64,000 nucleotides of DNA, taken from Candidatus Melainabacteria bacterium. GTDB lineage: Bacteria > Cyanobacteriota > Vampirovibrionia > Obscuribacterales > Obscuribacteraceae. The stretch covers positions 186,002-250,001 of the forward strand of contig PLZS01000099.1 in the NCBI GenBank assembly GCA_003153555.1, written 5' to 3'. This document shows, one piece after another, positions 28,301 to 36,524 of this stretch (position 1 is its first letter; every line of letters begins with the position of its first letter). Both the position numbers and the translations under genes were made by a program. The notes under the pieces are model-generated. The model saw only the letters and a list, made by a program, of their open reading frames with translations, was not told where the DNA came from and did no database searches.

Positions 28301-30928
28301 TTCATGATCGGTCGGAGCCATGTTCAATGTCTGACCAGTTTGACCCTGGTTCATTGCACCCTTCTGTGGATCAGGAGTTCCTTTCTTGCCGGCGTCTTCT
28401 GCAGCTTTTGCAGCATCAAGCGGTTTGATTGGAGGAAGGACTGCACCGGTGACGGTGTCTGAGCCAGGCTTGGTCTGACCGCCAACTTTCGGCAAGCCGG
28501 CAGTGATGATCGGTTCCAATTTAGGAGAGCCAGACGAAGATGAAGATCCTGAAGGGCTGGAAGGGCTGGCACCTGCACCCTTGCCACCATTGGGATTTAG
28601 GCTGCTCGCGGTCGCTGCACTAACACCAAGAGCGGTTAAGGCATCAGCTCTGGCTTTAGCATTCTTTTCTTCTTCAGTCATCAACTTCTTGTCGCCAGGT
28701 TGCGCTTGTGCGTTTTGTTGTTGCAATGTTTGCTTAACTGCAGGTGGCTGAAGAGCAGCAATTGCCGCTTCGGCAGCCTTCCTTTTCTTGTCTTCTTCAG
28801 ATTCAGCGCCATGACTTTTCAAATCATTAGCAGATTTCTGAGCATTCAAAGCCTGATCTTCAGCATTCTTGCGTGCCTGTTCTTGCTTTCTGACTTCGTC
28901 TTGCTCTCCGCCATTGCGCAAAGAAGCGGCGGCACCAAGAGCGGCAAGAGCGGCCGCTCCACCAGCGACAACAGCGCCAGCCTTACCGGCACTAGCCATG
29001 CCACCATCTTTTTGACCTGGCTTTTGAGGTCCGGGAGTGCTTAATTGTTGACCTGCTGTGCTTGAAATCGCAGTGCCTTGGCCAGGTTTCCTAGGACCAG
29101 GGCGTTGTCCGACAACGGCAGGGTCTTTCTTAGCTTTGGCATCTTCAGCTGTCTTCAGCTCTTTGCCTGTGAGAGGCTCCTTGCCGGTTTTTTCATCTTT
29201 CTTATCAGGATCTTTCTTGCCGGGCGGTAATGGTGTTAGTGCACTTTTTGATCCATTAGGAGATTTGATTGGCAACCCGTTTGGTCCCAGCGGCGTTCCT
29301 GGCTTGAATGTACCACCGGAAGCATCTTCCAGACTCTGTAATAGTTCTGGATCCATTCCAGTCTGCGACAAATTATTCATGCCAACTTTTTGTGATTGTT
29401 CCAAACCTCTTGCAGCAAACTTGTCTGTCATGCCGTATTTGAAGAGTTGAGCAGTTCTGGTTTGAGCAAGATCACCCAGAGCCGCAAATCCTTTCGTTAT
29501 GCCGCCTGTTACCAGACCGGCAGAAATGAAGTCGGATACCGGACTGATTTGAGCTTTGGCCATAAACGATGGTGTTTGAATCATCAATTGCAAGACGCCA
29601 ACAACCAAGACGATCTTGCCCCATGGGTTGAAGTCGGAGAACAAAATGATCACCATGATCTTCAACAAGCCCACCCAAACAAATGTCCACAAGCTGACTT
29701 CAACAAATGATTTGATAAAACCGGAGCAGACACCTTCAGTATCAGGCGTTGCGAAGAAGACGATGAAGATAGGTGCAAACATGTATTGCGCAGTCAACAG
29801 CGCAGTTTGGATTGCTTTGAGAACGAGGATATAGACGAGTTCGGCGATCAGTATCGCACCCAGGATTAAGTAGATGATCAAACCAGCGAAAGCAACGATC
29901 CCGCCGACCGTTCCCAGAACCATACCTCCTGCACCACCACCCGTGATACCGCCTGCGACCGAACCGATAACTGGAGCGAACGTGTTTGCAAGCAGTCCAA
30001 CGCCAGCGACCAAACCACCCTTAACTGCCGATGCCATGGCAGCATCCAACATGACCACTTGATCGGCTGAATTGAAGTAGATGGCCTTGATCATTTCGTT
30101 GGTGATTTGAATTTCAAATGCGTAGATTGTCGGCCAGGCAAGCAACAAGCCCGCCGTGAAGATCAATCTGCCAACCGCGCCCATGAGACCGGCACCGCCC
30201 TTCCATGCGGCGTCTGCCCAGTACTTCCAAATGCAGAGAATGAAAAGAAGAAGCAGCAGGTCAACGGCAATTCCGTACATCGTGTCAGCGCCCTGGCGGA
30301 TATAGGGAGAGATGTCGTCATTCTGTCCGCTGCCGTTAGCGCCATTAGGATTTTGATTCAATCCATTAACAGCGATGTTCGGGTTAAGCACGAAAGTACG
30401 TAAGAATGCGGTGAGGAATTGAACTGTGTCTGATACCCAACCGTTGATCAATTCGGTAAACCAACGACCAATTACTTGACCAATATTGGCGAAGAAATTG
30501 CTGATCATGTCATCGCCCCAAAAGGCCTTTATACCAGCATATGTATCGTTGTATTGGGCTAGCTCACTTCCTTGGAGCAACTTGTCGTTCGTATTGGTGA
30601 TCGCTTGTTGAGTGTTTTGCTCTGCAGCCTGTTGAATCAGGCTTGTCTGCCCTTTCGCATCATCATATGGACTGTTTGGCGTAGTCGCTTGAGTTTGACC
30701 AGCTCCTGGTGACAATTGCGGGTCATTGCCATTATCGAGACCGAGATTGGCACCGGGAGGTGGCGGTTGCGTTTGCGCCAACGAAGCTGCAGTAAACAAA
30801 AATGGTGCCAGCAATAAGAACATGGCGACCAGCGTGTGGTTCACTTTCCTGTCTAATGAGCTCGCTCTCCACGAACTTGCAAGAACGGATTTGACTGCGC
30901 TGTTTAGTTGGATAAGGTTTAAAATCAT
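25367..30928 (-). CDS. VirB6/TrbL-like giant membrane protein
   Basis: Start placed at ATG 30928 (AAGG at 5 bp) instead of the TTG six codons upstream: 1853 residues. Signal sequence near residues 34-52, then about seven helices between 215 and 475 (DLLLLLFILCIWKYW, GLIIYLILGAILIAELVYILVLKAI, FAPIFIVFFATP, SLWTFVWVGLLKIMVIILF, KIVLVVGVLQLMIQTP). This block has the look of VirB6/TrbL channel proteins of type IV secretion: the conserved small-residue helices and FA(P/T)xxI/V segment. The remaining 1370 residues are Pro/Gly/Ala/Gln-rich, with a glycine run near 1460 and a helical end. VirB6 proteins of Rickettsiales carry comparably large tails. Likely the central channel of the locus. Confidence 0.75.
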   Translation of the reverse strand: MILNLIQLNSAVKSVLASSWRASSLDRKVNHTLVAMFLLLAPFLFTAASLAQTQPPPPGANLGLDNGNDPQLSPGAGQTQATTPNSPYDDAKGQTSLIQQAAEQNTQQAITNTNDKLLQGSELAQYNDTYAGIKAFWGDDMISNFFANIGQVIGRWFTELINGWVSDTVQFLTAFLRTFVLNPNIAVNGLNQNPNGANGSGQNDDISPYIRQGADTMYGIAVDLLLLLFILCIWKYWADAAWKGGAGLMGAVGRLIFTAGLLLAWPTIYAFEIQITNEMIKAIYFNSADQVVMLDAAMASAVKGGLVAGVGLLANTFAPVIGSVAGGITGGGAGGMVLGTVGGIVAFAGLIIYLILGAILIAELVYILVLKAIQTALLTAQYMFAPIFIVFFATPDTEGVCSGFIKSFVEVSLWTFVWVGLLKIMVIILFSDFNPWGKIVLVVGVLQLMIQTPSFMAKAQISPVSDFISAGLVTGGITKGFAALGDLAQTRTAQLFKYGMTDKFAARGLEQSQKVGMNNLSQTGMDPELLQSLEDASGGTFKPGTPLGPNGLPIKSPNGSKSALTPLPPGKKDPDKKDEKTGKEPLTGKELKTAEDAKAKKDPAVVGQRPGPRKPGQGTAISSTAGQQLSTPGPQKPGQKDGGMASAGKAGAVVAGGAAALAALGAAASLRNGGEQDEVRKQEQARKNAEDQALNAQKSANDLKSHGAESEEDKKRKAAEAAIAALQPPAVKQTLQQQNAQAQPGDKKLMTEEEKNAKARADALTALGVSAATASSLNPNGGKGAGASPSSPSGSSSSSGSPKLEPIITAGLPKVGGQTKPGSDTVTGAVLPPIKPLDAAKAAEDAGKKGTPDPQKGAMNQGQTGQTLNMAPTDHEHEQLGQNEAGKDGDGAVVKQPIQVRPLLPNAFAPGAKKDLTPGPVDKTPGSSKGGSAAVGTASTEKGSVVPELKTGSPVVTPGTGRPVLPTEVKPQTIVGPDGKAIVAHGTGSGAPGSLPVSDIEMPVADETVRGLDAHGKAVTVKVTSRPGATHGGAGRETVQAMVQGAVEPPAQKLANTTTAAQLTGSTAMQKPGIVSPAAAASGVAAHLLGQAFSSAAVTQGRNIDPSTSFIPEQLQESVSDTPPDQLSPRMRPSKKFKQSNYRMVAPRNLAIDLRTAKGPTLGSSTDGKAHIVGNSKGVVNHVRLGAGATETQEGLQLLAAGYAQTFSSDSEAFDAARESAIDAKEDGPRGLFERAAAGFMAYNGSSFKQTGMAKQRFQKSLFKHAVLGSEAWVNGQDGNAFTEYLNNRYGEMTSAEQAKGIHQMIDDSSTESGWNPKIIAATDTIGATGSEMSNSNRAAAENTSILKEPNWRRAPAIYGVAAFAEAKINRQTGANKPHPMVTDALVAREAANANAGEVGACVAIMLESKNFTEGKAACADIEMVNAVSALVAGEHQKDYVSAYRSISGMVSHLGGGGGGGGGSRGTAQSVTMAAPSGGGNSGALSIGGFSTVGGSASMPQNNSVDVGLTDSGSAGMGSLGNLPLPPMNPPLRQQTDINYRTNQSGGGFGATRQAVDMSVSGTPGQQDIRIVGTGAGPAPVQRTELDVNARVVGDRQQSALPPINAIPPNQQQVRQVIDFNIRPDAGQGGNTSSNQSMNFNVDTQLSSGNPEVRIVGDAGSSESLSNEQYVEAYRQSSASGGGSTTNAAAVSSVAQAAAASSKNNIYTAQQIIMEMHAAGFTDEQMQDQRIAQSALDVWRDEPSMLGTAAITARLMGPAEFSQGTTQVVQKMIDSGWSTKDISRPDIYTAQSIMQSGEAPTRKYVQAVRMLPAYNPRPNAQLPPQIVAEAQRAHHTGAFDDFVTSMLGGGNRH

Positions 30929-30946
30929 TGCCTTGTGATGCGACAA

Positions 30947-31273
30947 TTGGGTTTGCTTTTACATGGTCGCGTCGGTCATATAAAATCACCGTTAAACGCT
31001 CTTCGTAAGGCTACGCAAGATATGCGCACCTGCGAGTGATACCGCCCGTGATCACAAGCAAAAGCAACAGCAACAGCTTTTCTTCCCTTGATAGTTATCA
31101 GTGAATTTGAGAATTTGACGCAAAAACGTGACTTAACCAATGCATACCGTTTAAATGGAGTTGGTCATGGAAAGTGCGTGGCGTGTATTGGCAGCCAAAG
31201 GCATGATACCGCCCCAGATCCAGCGCTCAAAAAACTTGCGGCCGGGAATGTCACACTGATGGATGGAGGGCGG
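30947..31273. other. Gap between giant gene and transglycosylase gene
   Basis: 327 bp. Holds the promoter-like block (30979-31017) of the giant gene. The rest shows no convincing terminator and no coding frame on the minus strand; a plus-strand open frame runs into the transglycosylase gene and is not credible. Confidence 0.5.
30979..31017 (-). promoter_or_regulatory. Promoter-like block shared with 33003-33041
   Basis: On the minus strand TTACGA, 17 bp, TTTTAT, followed by the giant VirB6-like gene about 50 bp on. 32 of 39 bases match the block at 33003-33041, including the spacer core TTTAACGG. Confidence 0.55.
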
Positions 31274-32251
31274 TCAGTAGCCACCAGGCCGGGATGCTAC
31301 AAAAAGCAGTCCGCCTTTGTTTCTATATTTTGGATCATTCTGAGCGTAACGAATCCCGGCAACAAGGTTTGAGAGCGGATCATGTATATTTTGATCGTAA
31401 CCTTTTAGCGCATACTGCTTGAATGTACCTGGAATAGTTTGCATCAAACCAGTCGAGGGATGTCCGGCTTTAGCGTTACTATCCCAGTTGTTGGTAATGT
31501 TCGGGTTCCAAGCGCTTTCCCTCGTCACTATTTTGTTCACCGCTGCTTCGGTGGCGGCCGAGACTGGAACTCCAGCAAGTTTAAGCGCTTGATCAATCAG
31601 CTCTTTTCTTGCCCCTTCAGGTACGTGACCACCAACGGCCTTTCCATCAAAGCCACCAGCTGCACCGTGTCCACCTTCAACGCTCTGTTTAAAGCCGTTG
31701 TAATGGCCGTGCCCGTAGTGCATGCTGTGGTATGCGTGCTGTAACTCCTTCGATTCCTTGGGAGCATGATGGCTGGTGCTGACGATTGTGTGGTTTCCTG
31801 GTTGATGTTTCAAACTTGGGTCTTTAGCAACAATGTCGTATCCATGCTCAACCTTGCTATGTTTCCCGACGTGATCGTCTTGGATAATCTCCAGTTTCGG
31901 CAAGTACTTGTCTGCATGCAGCTGTTTATTTACTGAGTGTAAATCGGCGTTGAAATGTTTTGGATCTTGATGTCGAAGATGATCTATCTCCTTAAAAACA
32001 TGCGAAAAGTCATGCGGGTTATGATGCAAGATTTTTTCAATCTTGTGAACTGTATCGTCAACCACTTTATGGTGGCTCGAATTTCCGCCGTCATTTTTAT
32101 GATTGCCTTCATGCGGCTGGTGTTGATTATGTGGCGAATGACCAGCATGTGGATGAGGAGCATGACTATCTTCATGAAGCCGGTGATGATGAGCACTGCC
32201 ATCATTTGTATGATGATGTGTACCATCATTTTTGTTAGTACGATCTATCAT
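31274..32251 (-). CDS. Lytic transglycosylase (SLT domain) with His-rich N-terminus
   Basis: 325 residues. The first 70 residues are extraordinarily rich in His and Asn. The C-terminal 110 residues are an SLT-type lysozyme-like domain: catalytic Glu in TRESAWNP (about residue 242), then GLMQTIPGTFKQYA and NLVAGIRYAQNDP. These enzymes cut peptidoglycan strands to let secretion machines or phage DNA through, like VirB1. No signal peptide is visible, so export would need another route. AAGG precedes the ATG at 9 bp. The His-rich part may bind metal or be a pH-dependent linker. Confidence 0.85.
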   Translation of the reverse strand: MIDRTNKNDGTHHHTNDGSAHHHRLHEDSHAPHPHAGHSPHNQHQPHEGNHKNDGGNSSHHKVVDDTVHKIEKILHHNPHDFSHVFKEIDHLRHQDPKHFNADLHSVNKQLHADKYLPKLEIIQDDHVGKHSKVEHGYDIVAKDPSLKHQPGNHTIVSTSHHAPKESKELQHAYHSMHYGHGHYNGFKQSVEGGHGAAGGFDGKAVGGHVPEGARKELIDQALKLAGVPVSAATEAAVNKIVTRESAWNPNITNNWDSNAKAGHPSTGLMQTIPGTFKQYALKGYDQNIHDPLSNLVAGIRYAQNDPKYRNKGGLLFVASRPGGY

Positions 32252-32516
32252 CGTTCAATACCTTCGACTTGAAACCTTGCGGTCGACCAGCCTGCACCAG
32301 AGAACTCACAAAGTGTAGACTTGAACAAACTTAGTAAAATGCCTTGAGCTGGCGATAGCAGACTAGACGTAATAGAACAATAAGCACCCTGTATAAAATC
32401 CATATAAAATCGATGCGAAATGACGCTAGACTTCTTGGGCACTCTGGCACATTGGAACAACCAAGCGGCGTTCGATCATTACTCTAAATGAGTTCGAACA
32501 TCGCTTGGAAGTCGTA

Positions 32517-32544
32517 GTGTGTGTGTGTGTGTGTGTGGGGGGGG
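32517..32544. repeat. (GT)10-G8 simple repeat
   Basis: Ten GT units followed by eight G, 7 bp beyond the stop of the small membrane gene. Prone to slippage but outside any coding frame I accept. Confidence 0.95.
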
Positions 32545-32551
32545 AGTCCCT

Positions 32552-32824
32552 TCATCTGTGAGCTGCGGTGTAGGCTCCAGGCATATCCCATTCCGGTACC
32601 ATTGGTGGCTTGGAGTTCAGTCTCGTAGTTAGTGATTCAATTTGGCGGCGCGTTGTTTCATCATGCCCGTAGTGTCCCCAAAGATCTGTGACCTTAGTGT
32701 TCTTAGGACAGACCACGTTGGTCTGACAAGCTCTCCTGAATAAGATGAGGGCGAGTGAGCCGACACCGATAAACAAAAACAAACCGCCATCAGAAAGCGG
32801 TATTTGAATGAATGATGTATCCAT
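32552..32824 (-). CDS. Small membrane protein, 90 aa
   Basis: One transmembrane helix at residues 12-31 (GGLFLFIGVGSLALILFRRAC) and a polar C-terminal 60 residues. The ATG follows AAGGAGAAGTA, a very strong ribosome-binding site. No known family. It has the second copy of the promoter-like block upstream, so it is probably expressed with the VirB6-like giant; it may be a small structural part of the apparatus. Confidence 0.65.
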   Translation of the reverse strand: MDTSFIQIPLSDGGLFLFIGVGSLALILFRRACQTNVVCPKNTKVTDLWGHYGHDETTRRQIESLTTRLNSKPPMVPEWDMPGAYTAAHR

Positions 32825-33002
32825 TACTTCTCCTTATATTGAAATTAGTCAGCAAACGTACTTAAGCCTGTCGCCTTTGAACGCAGGACAGAGAACACAT
32901 CTGCAGTAAGATCCCGGAAATTCCTTCGACCAAGGTGAGATCGCATAAACGAACGATTCTGAAACTCAGTCGGCTTGATAGATGTCATGATGCAAGTCGC
33001 TA

Positions 33003-33041
33003 CATAAAATGTCCGTTAAATGCAATTCGTAAGACTACGCA
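33003..33041 (-). promoter_or_regulatory. Promoter-like block, second copy
   Basis: TTACGA, 17 bp, TTTTAT on the minus strand, about 170 bp before the 90-residue membrane protein gene. See 30979-31017. Confidence 0.5.
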
Positions 33042-33144
33042 GTAAAGCCATTTTCATAGTCAATGACACTAAGAAAACATACAACACAGAAGTTTCCTGA
33101 GAACGCCGCTAATTAGGATGCAAAACTTGTTTGATTGGCCGAAA

Positions 33145-33726
33145 CTAGATCTTAATCGTTGTTCCAAGTAAGTCCAAAAACTTCTTAATCCAGGCTGGAT
33201 GACCTGGCCACGCGGCGGCGGTGACAAGATTGCCATCGACATGTGCATTCGTGAAATCTTTGTTCTGTTCCACAAATGTACCACCACATGCAGTGACCTC
33301 TGGTGCACATGCTGGGTAAGCCATGCTTGATCTACCTTTCAATACTCCCGCAGCAGACAGTACTTGCGCGGCATGGCAAACGGCTCCCACCGGTTTATTC
33401 TTATCGAAAAAATGCTTAACGCACTCAAGCACACGCTTGTTCAGACGCAGGTATTCCGGTGCTCTTCCTCCAGAAATTACTAATGCGTCATAAGCTGTGA
33501 AATCTATCTTGTCAAACTCCGCAGTGATACCGAAGTTATGACCTGTTTTTTCAGTGTAAGTCTGATCACCTTCAAAATCATGGATTGCCGTCTTTACCTT
33601 GTCACCAGCTTTCTTGCCAGGACAGACCGTATCAACGCTGTGTCCAACCATCAAAAGCATTTGGTAAGGCACCATAGCCTCGTAGTCTTCGACAAAATCG
33701 CCAACCAGTTGAAGAATTTTGGCCAT
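33145..33726 (-). CDS. DJ-1/PfpI family protein
   Basis: 193 residues, the full single-domain length. The nucleophile Cys117 lies in GAVCHAAQ with His118 next to it, and the acidic partner is in FVEDYE (Glu13/Glu16); [10 protein letters not shown] and NGK-like [15 protein letters not shown] follow the PfpI/YhbO pattern. Members are cysteine hydrolases acting in stress response: protein deglycase, glyoxalase or protease activity has been claimed for different ones. Cytoplasmic. It stands alone, with stress protection the likely role. Confidence 0.92.
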   Translation of the reverse strand: MAKILQLVGDFVEDYEAMVPYQMLLMVGHSVDTVCPGKKAGDKVKTAIHDFEGDQTYTEKTGHNFGITAEFDKIDFTAYDALVISGGRAPEYLRLNKRVLECVKHFFDKNKPVGAVCHAAQVLSAAGVLKGRSSMAYPACAPEVTACGGTFVEQNKDFTNAHVDGNLVTAAAWPGHPAWIKKFLDLLGTTIKI

Positions 33727-33843
33727 AGTAACTCCCGATTGCGCTCACATTCAAATAGACAGTTTAATTGATGCTCGTTGAGGACACGTCAGTTGTTGAG
33801 ATATTTTCTGAGATTGTTCATCTAATCCCTGCCTGCTGCAAAC

Positions 33844-34230
33844 TCATGCCCGTTTGGCAGATTTCGACTTGGGCTTAACGGACCGTGCACTCTCAGCTCC
33901 TAAAATCACGCGCCCTCTGGTGGCCTTCGGGTGTGCAGGCTGAGCTTCAATGCGTAAATCCCAGCGAAGCTTTAACAGATAGCTAGTAATACGATCAACA
34001 GAAAAGTCGCTCATCTTTCCACGAAGAATTTTTGATACTTTTGATTGATCCGTGCCAAGAAGACTTGCCACCTCTACTTGAGTCATTTCACTCGCACGAA
34101 TCGCATCCTGAAGTTTGTGAAAGAGATGCGCCTTGAGTAAAAGTTCCTCCGCCTCTTGCGCATCAAAACCAAGATCCAGGAAAACATTACCAGAGCCCTT
34201 TGTAAATTCCGCTTTGCTTACTTTGCTCAT
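33844..34230 (-). CDS. HigA-like antitoxin (XRE helix-turn-helix)
   Basis: 128 residues. The helix-turn-helix lies at about 50-90 (MTQVEVASLLGTDQSKVSKILRGKMSDFSVDRITSYLLKL), the pattern of the XRE-type antitoxins paired with Gp49/HigB toxins. The C-terminal 30 residues are basic (KPKSKSAKRA). Its ATG overlaps the toxin stop by 4 bp (ATGA), so it is translated with it. It should bind and neutralise the toxin and repress the operon. Confidence 0.9.
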   Translation of the reverse strand: MSKVSKAEFTKGSGNVFLDLGFDAQEAEELLLKAHLFHKLQDAIRASEMTQVEVASLLGTDQSKVSKILRGKMSDFSVDRITSYLLKLRWDLRIEAQPAHPKATRGRVILGAESARSVKPKSKSAKRA

Positions 34231-34574
34231 TTTGCATCGCCCCTTCTACTTCTCAATTCACTAAAGCGCTTAACGGCTATGTCCAAATCATGTTTAGAGG
34301 TTCTCTGAGTTTTCTTTTGAAAAGCATGAAGGACATATATTGCCTCCAAAAACTTAGCTACGTAAATGACTCTGTTTGCGTTACCTTCGTCCTTCACTCT
34401 GATCTCATTTACGCCGGCGCCTATGGTAGGCATTGGCTTCCAGCTTGAGGGCTCGCGACCTTCTTGAATAGAAAGTAATTCTGCGCCAATGTCTTCAGTT
34501 GCGCTCTTCGGCCACGAACGTAACTCTTCCCGGCTGTTTCCAAGCCATGTGACACTTTTACGAACTCTTTTCAT
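34227..34574 (-). CDS. HigB/Gp49-like RelE-superfamily toxin
   Basis: 115 residues: opening TWLGNSREELRSWP, central GAGVNEIRVKDEGNANRVIYVAKFLEAIYVLHAFQKKTQRTSKHDLDIAVKR, the typical phage-derived Gp49/HigB pattern with the basic RVIY...HAFQKKT core. Family members are mRNA interferases that cut messages on the ribosome. Toxin-first order with the antitoxin overlapping downstream is the HigBA arrangement. Confidence 0.92.
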   Translation of the reverse strand: MKRVRKSVTWLGNSREELRSWPKSATEDIGAELLSIQEGREPSSWKPMPTIGAGVNEIRVKDEGNANRVIYVAKFLEAIYVLHAFQKKTQRTSKHDLDIAVKRFSELRSRRGDAK

Positions 34575-34692
34575 TATATGCCAATACTAGCCTAATTGAG
34601 ACGACAACTCAGAAAAATTATTGGACGACAGTTTTCGTGAGAGCACATTTGCGAATGCACCGATCTAAAGATGCCCCAGCATCCGGCCGGCT

Positions 34693-34917
34693 CTACTGTA
34701 TTTGCTTTCTCCTAAAGCACCAACGCCGAAGTGCGACCAGCGACCAGACAGCTTCTACCATTCCGAATGGCCAAGCGCCTTGCAAGAAGCCGTAGACAGA
34801 TGCCATCACGCACGAGACCGCGAAGGCAAGCACGAACCAATTAGAGCGTGCTTCAAGAGCGTAGAACACAAGCATCAGAACGACGGATATAAGTCCAAAA
34901 ATTGTTAGTGTGTTCAT
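34693..34917 (-). CDS. Conserved small membrane protein, 74 aa
   Basis: Three hydrophobic helices (residues 4-21, 27-44 and 49-63) and a basic end (RRWCFRRKQ). The sequence MNTLTIFGLISVVLMLVFYALE...WPFGMVEAVWSLVALRRW belongs to a small inner-membrane protein found widely in bacteria; its function is not known to me. It starts 11 bp after the OstA/POTRA gene stop and may be co-transcribed with it. Confidence 0.75.
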   Translation of the reverse strand: MNTLTIFGLISVVLMLVFYALEARSNWFVLAFAVSCVMASVYGFLQGAWPFGMVEAVWSLVALRRWCFRRKQIQ

Positions 34918-34928
34918 CTACTTGTAAG

Positions 34929-36242
34929 TCACCGAATAAGATGTCCTGCATCGTCTTTGAATAACATTGGAGGAAGAAGACCAGCTGGAGAAACATGTTT
35001 TGGCGGGACTAATAAAACAGTGCCCTTCGTTGCGCCGAGTTTAGATCCGGAAAAGAACGGATCCATTAGGAAGTTTTTTGCACCTGTTTCGGAACCCACA
35101 CTAACATAAAGCCTTGCTGGATGCAGAAAATCTGCAAATGAGCGAGAAGACCGAACAAAGCTAAAGCCCGGATATGAGTCGAGCTTGTTCTCGAAGCGTG
35201 GTTTAGCAAATGCGTTCGACAGTGACTTTAATCGATAAACTGGCATCAAACTGGAAAGATCAGTTTCCGGAGTAATTTCTGCACTTACGCTCGACAAGTT
35301 CAGAGAAATGTTTGACATCACCCCGGACACCGGCCGATTATTGGTTCCTTCATCAATATGAAATGCTATAGATCCATCAGGAAGCTTGGTAACATCAATT
35401 ACACGGACTGCTGGACATCCTCGGTCGTGGTACATGTTTTCGAGATAGGTTATTGATTCAGAAAGCTTGGTCGCATTCTCCGGCATACCAAGCTGATCTA
35501 AGAATGGTTGAGAGAGAATAATGTCTTTGGTCGAAATTATTTTGTTGCCGAGGCAGCAAAATTCCGTCACAGGTGGATTCTCGCGCACACGGTACATCAG
35601 GGATACAGCTTGTCCATGGTTAATAAGAAATGGAGTTGCCATCACATCAGCAAAATAGCCCAACTTATTAATAGCTCGCAGATCCTCCACAATTCTATTG
35701 CGATCAAAAGGATCGCCAGGTGCGGTCTTGATGTGTCGACGAATCTGGTCAGTTGATATCAGGCGGTTACCTTCAACATTGATTTCAGAAACGGTTCGCA
35801 TGTCATTTTTCAATCTGCAGATCAGACGTGGACTACTGACTTGAATATTCGGCTCGGTAACTAGATATTCATCCGAGCCAATTCGAAATTTGAAGGCGCT
35901 TCCTGAGGTTAGCGTACCAAAGCGCAGGATGCGCACATTCCCATGCGCGTCCATGACCCCCTTGTTGTCATCGAATACAACCTTGTCTGCATCGAGTTTT
36001 GCATTTTGTCCATCGATTCGCACTTCCACATTTCCGCTCGCAGTGAAAGTGTTGTTCTCTGGGTCGAACTCTGTGTAGTCTCCGGTAATTTGAAAATTGT
36101 CATCGAAGCGATGAAGATCTTTAGCGCGAGTTGAGGCATGCAATTCTCCGGCAAAACTTGCGCCGACACACCAAGCCCACGCAAGGAAAACAATTGGGAT
36201 TAGAATAGTTTTTCGCAAGTTAATAGACTTCAGCTCTCTCAT
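34929..36242 (-). CDS. Exported protein combining an LptA/OstA domain with POTRA domains
   Basis: 437 residues. Signal sequence 1-32. Residues 45-140 match the LptA/OstA beta-jellyroll (ITGDYTEFDPENNTFTASGNVEVRIDGQNAKLDADKVVFDD), which carries lipopolysaccharide across the periplasm in other diderms. Residues about 150-310 hold two POTRA domains of the Omp85/BamA type (VSEINVEGNRLISTDQIRRHI...GDPFDRNRIVEDLRAINKLGYFADV, and FCCLGNKIISTKDIILSQPF...YLENMYHDRGCP). No barrel follows; the last 120 residues are unassigned. The combination is unusual and suggests an envelope-assembly bridge. It follows mnmH with a 280-bp gap. Confidence 0.85.
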   Translation of the reverse strand: MRELKSINLRKTILIPIVFLAWAWCVGASFAGELHASTRAKDLHRFDDNFQITGDYTEFDPENNTFTASGNVEVRIDGQNAKLDADKVVFDDNKGVMDAHGNVRILRFGTLTSGSAFKFRIGSDEYLVTEPNIQVSSPRLICRLKNDMRTVSEINVEGNRLISTDQIRRHIKTAPGDPFDRNRIVEDLRAINKLGYFADVMATPFLINHGQAVSLMYRVRENPPVTEFCCLGNKIISTKDIILSQPFLDQLGMPENATKLSESITYLENMYHDRGCPAVRVIDVTKLPDGSIAFHIDEGTNNRPVSGVMSNISLNLSSVSAEITPETDLSSLMPVYRLKSLSNAFAKPRFENKLDSYPGFSFVRSSRSFADFLHPARLYVSVGSETGAKNFLMDPFFSGSKLGATKGTVLLVPPKHVSPAGLLPPMLFKDDAGHLIR

Positions 36243-36296
36243 TTTTCAATTGTCTGAGCTTTAGAGTAGTTCAACAAGACTGACGCCCTCATAAAT

Positions 36297-36470
36297 CTAC
36301 GACTGCGTATTCTTGGGGCGCTCAAGCTGATGATGAGCCTTGTTGCATTGTCGGCAAACAAATTTGAAAAGTGATGGAAACTTGGATCTATATTGCCAGA
36401 ATCTGATCGCATTGTACTTGAACTCTAGGGCCTTGTTGAAACGAGCGCTGATATCAATAAGGAGATGCAA
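36297..36470 (-). CDS. Possible small CxxC protein, 57 aa
   Basis: A TTG-started frame with GAGGAG just upstream (closer than usual). It encodes a basic, aromatic-rich peptide ending VCRQCNKAHHQLERPKNTQS, with Cys-x2-Cys and two His that could bind zinc. The composition looks like protein, not random frame. It may instead be the remnant of a zinc-binding gene. Confidence 0.35.
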   Translation of the reverse strand: MHLLIDISARFNKALEFKYNAIRFWQYRSKFPSLFKFVCRQCNKAHHQLERPKNTQS

Positions 36471-36524
36471 GACTCCTCATTTCATCGTAACATAATGCAT
36501 CTCAACTTTGTCCATCTTTGAAGC

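Noticed and set aside
31984..32272. Met/Ile-rich frames on both strands
   Set aside because: Shadows of the His/Asn-rich codons of the transglycosylase N-terminus.
32248..32460. 70-aa minus-strand frame upstream of the transglycosylase
   Set aside because: Overlaps its start region, no ribosome-binding site; the area more likely holds the promoter.
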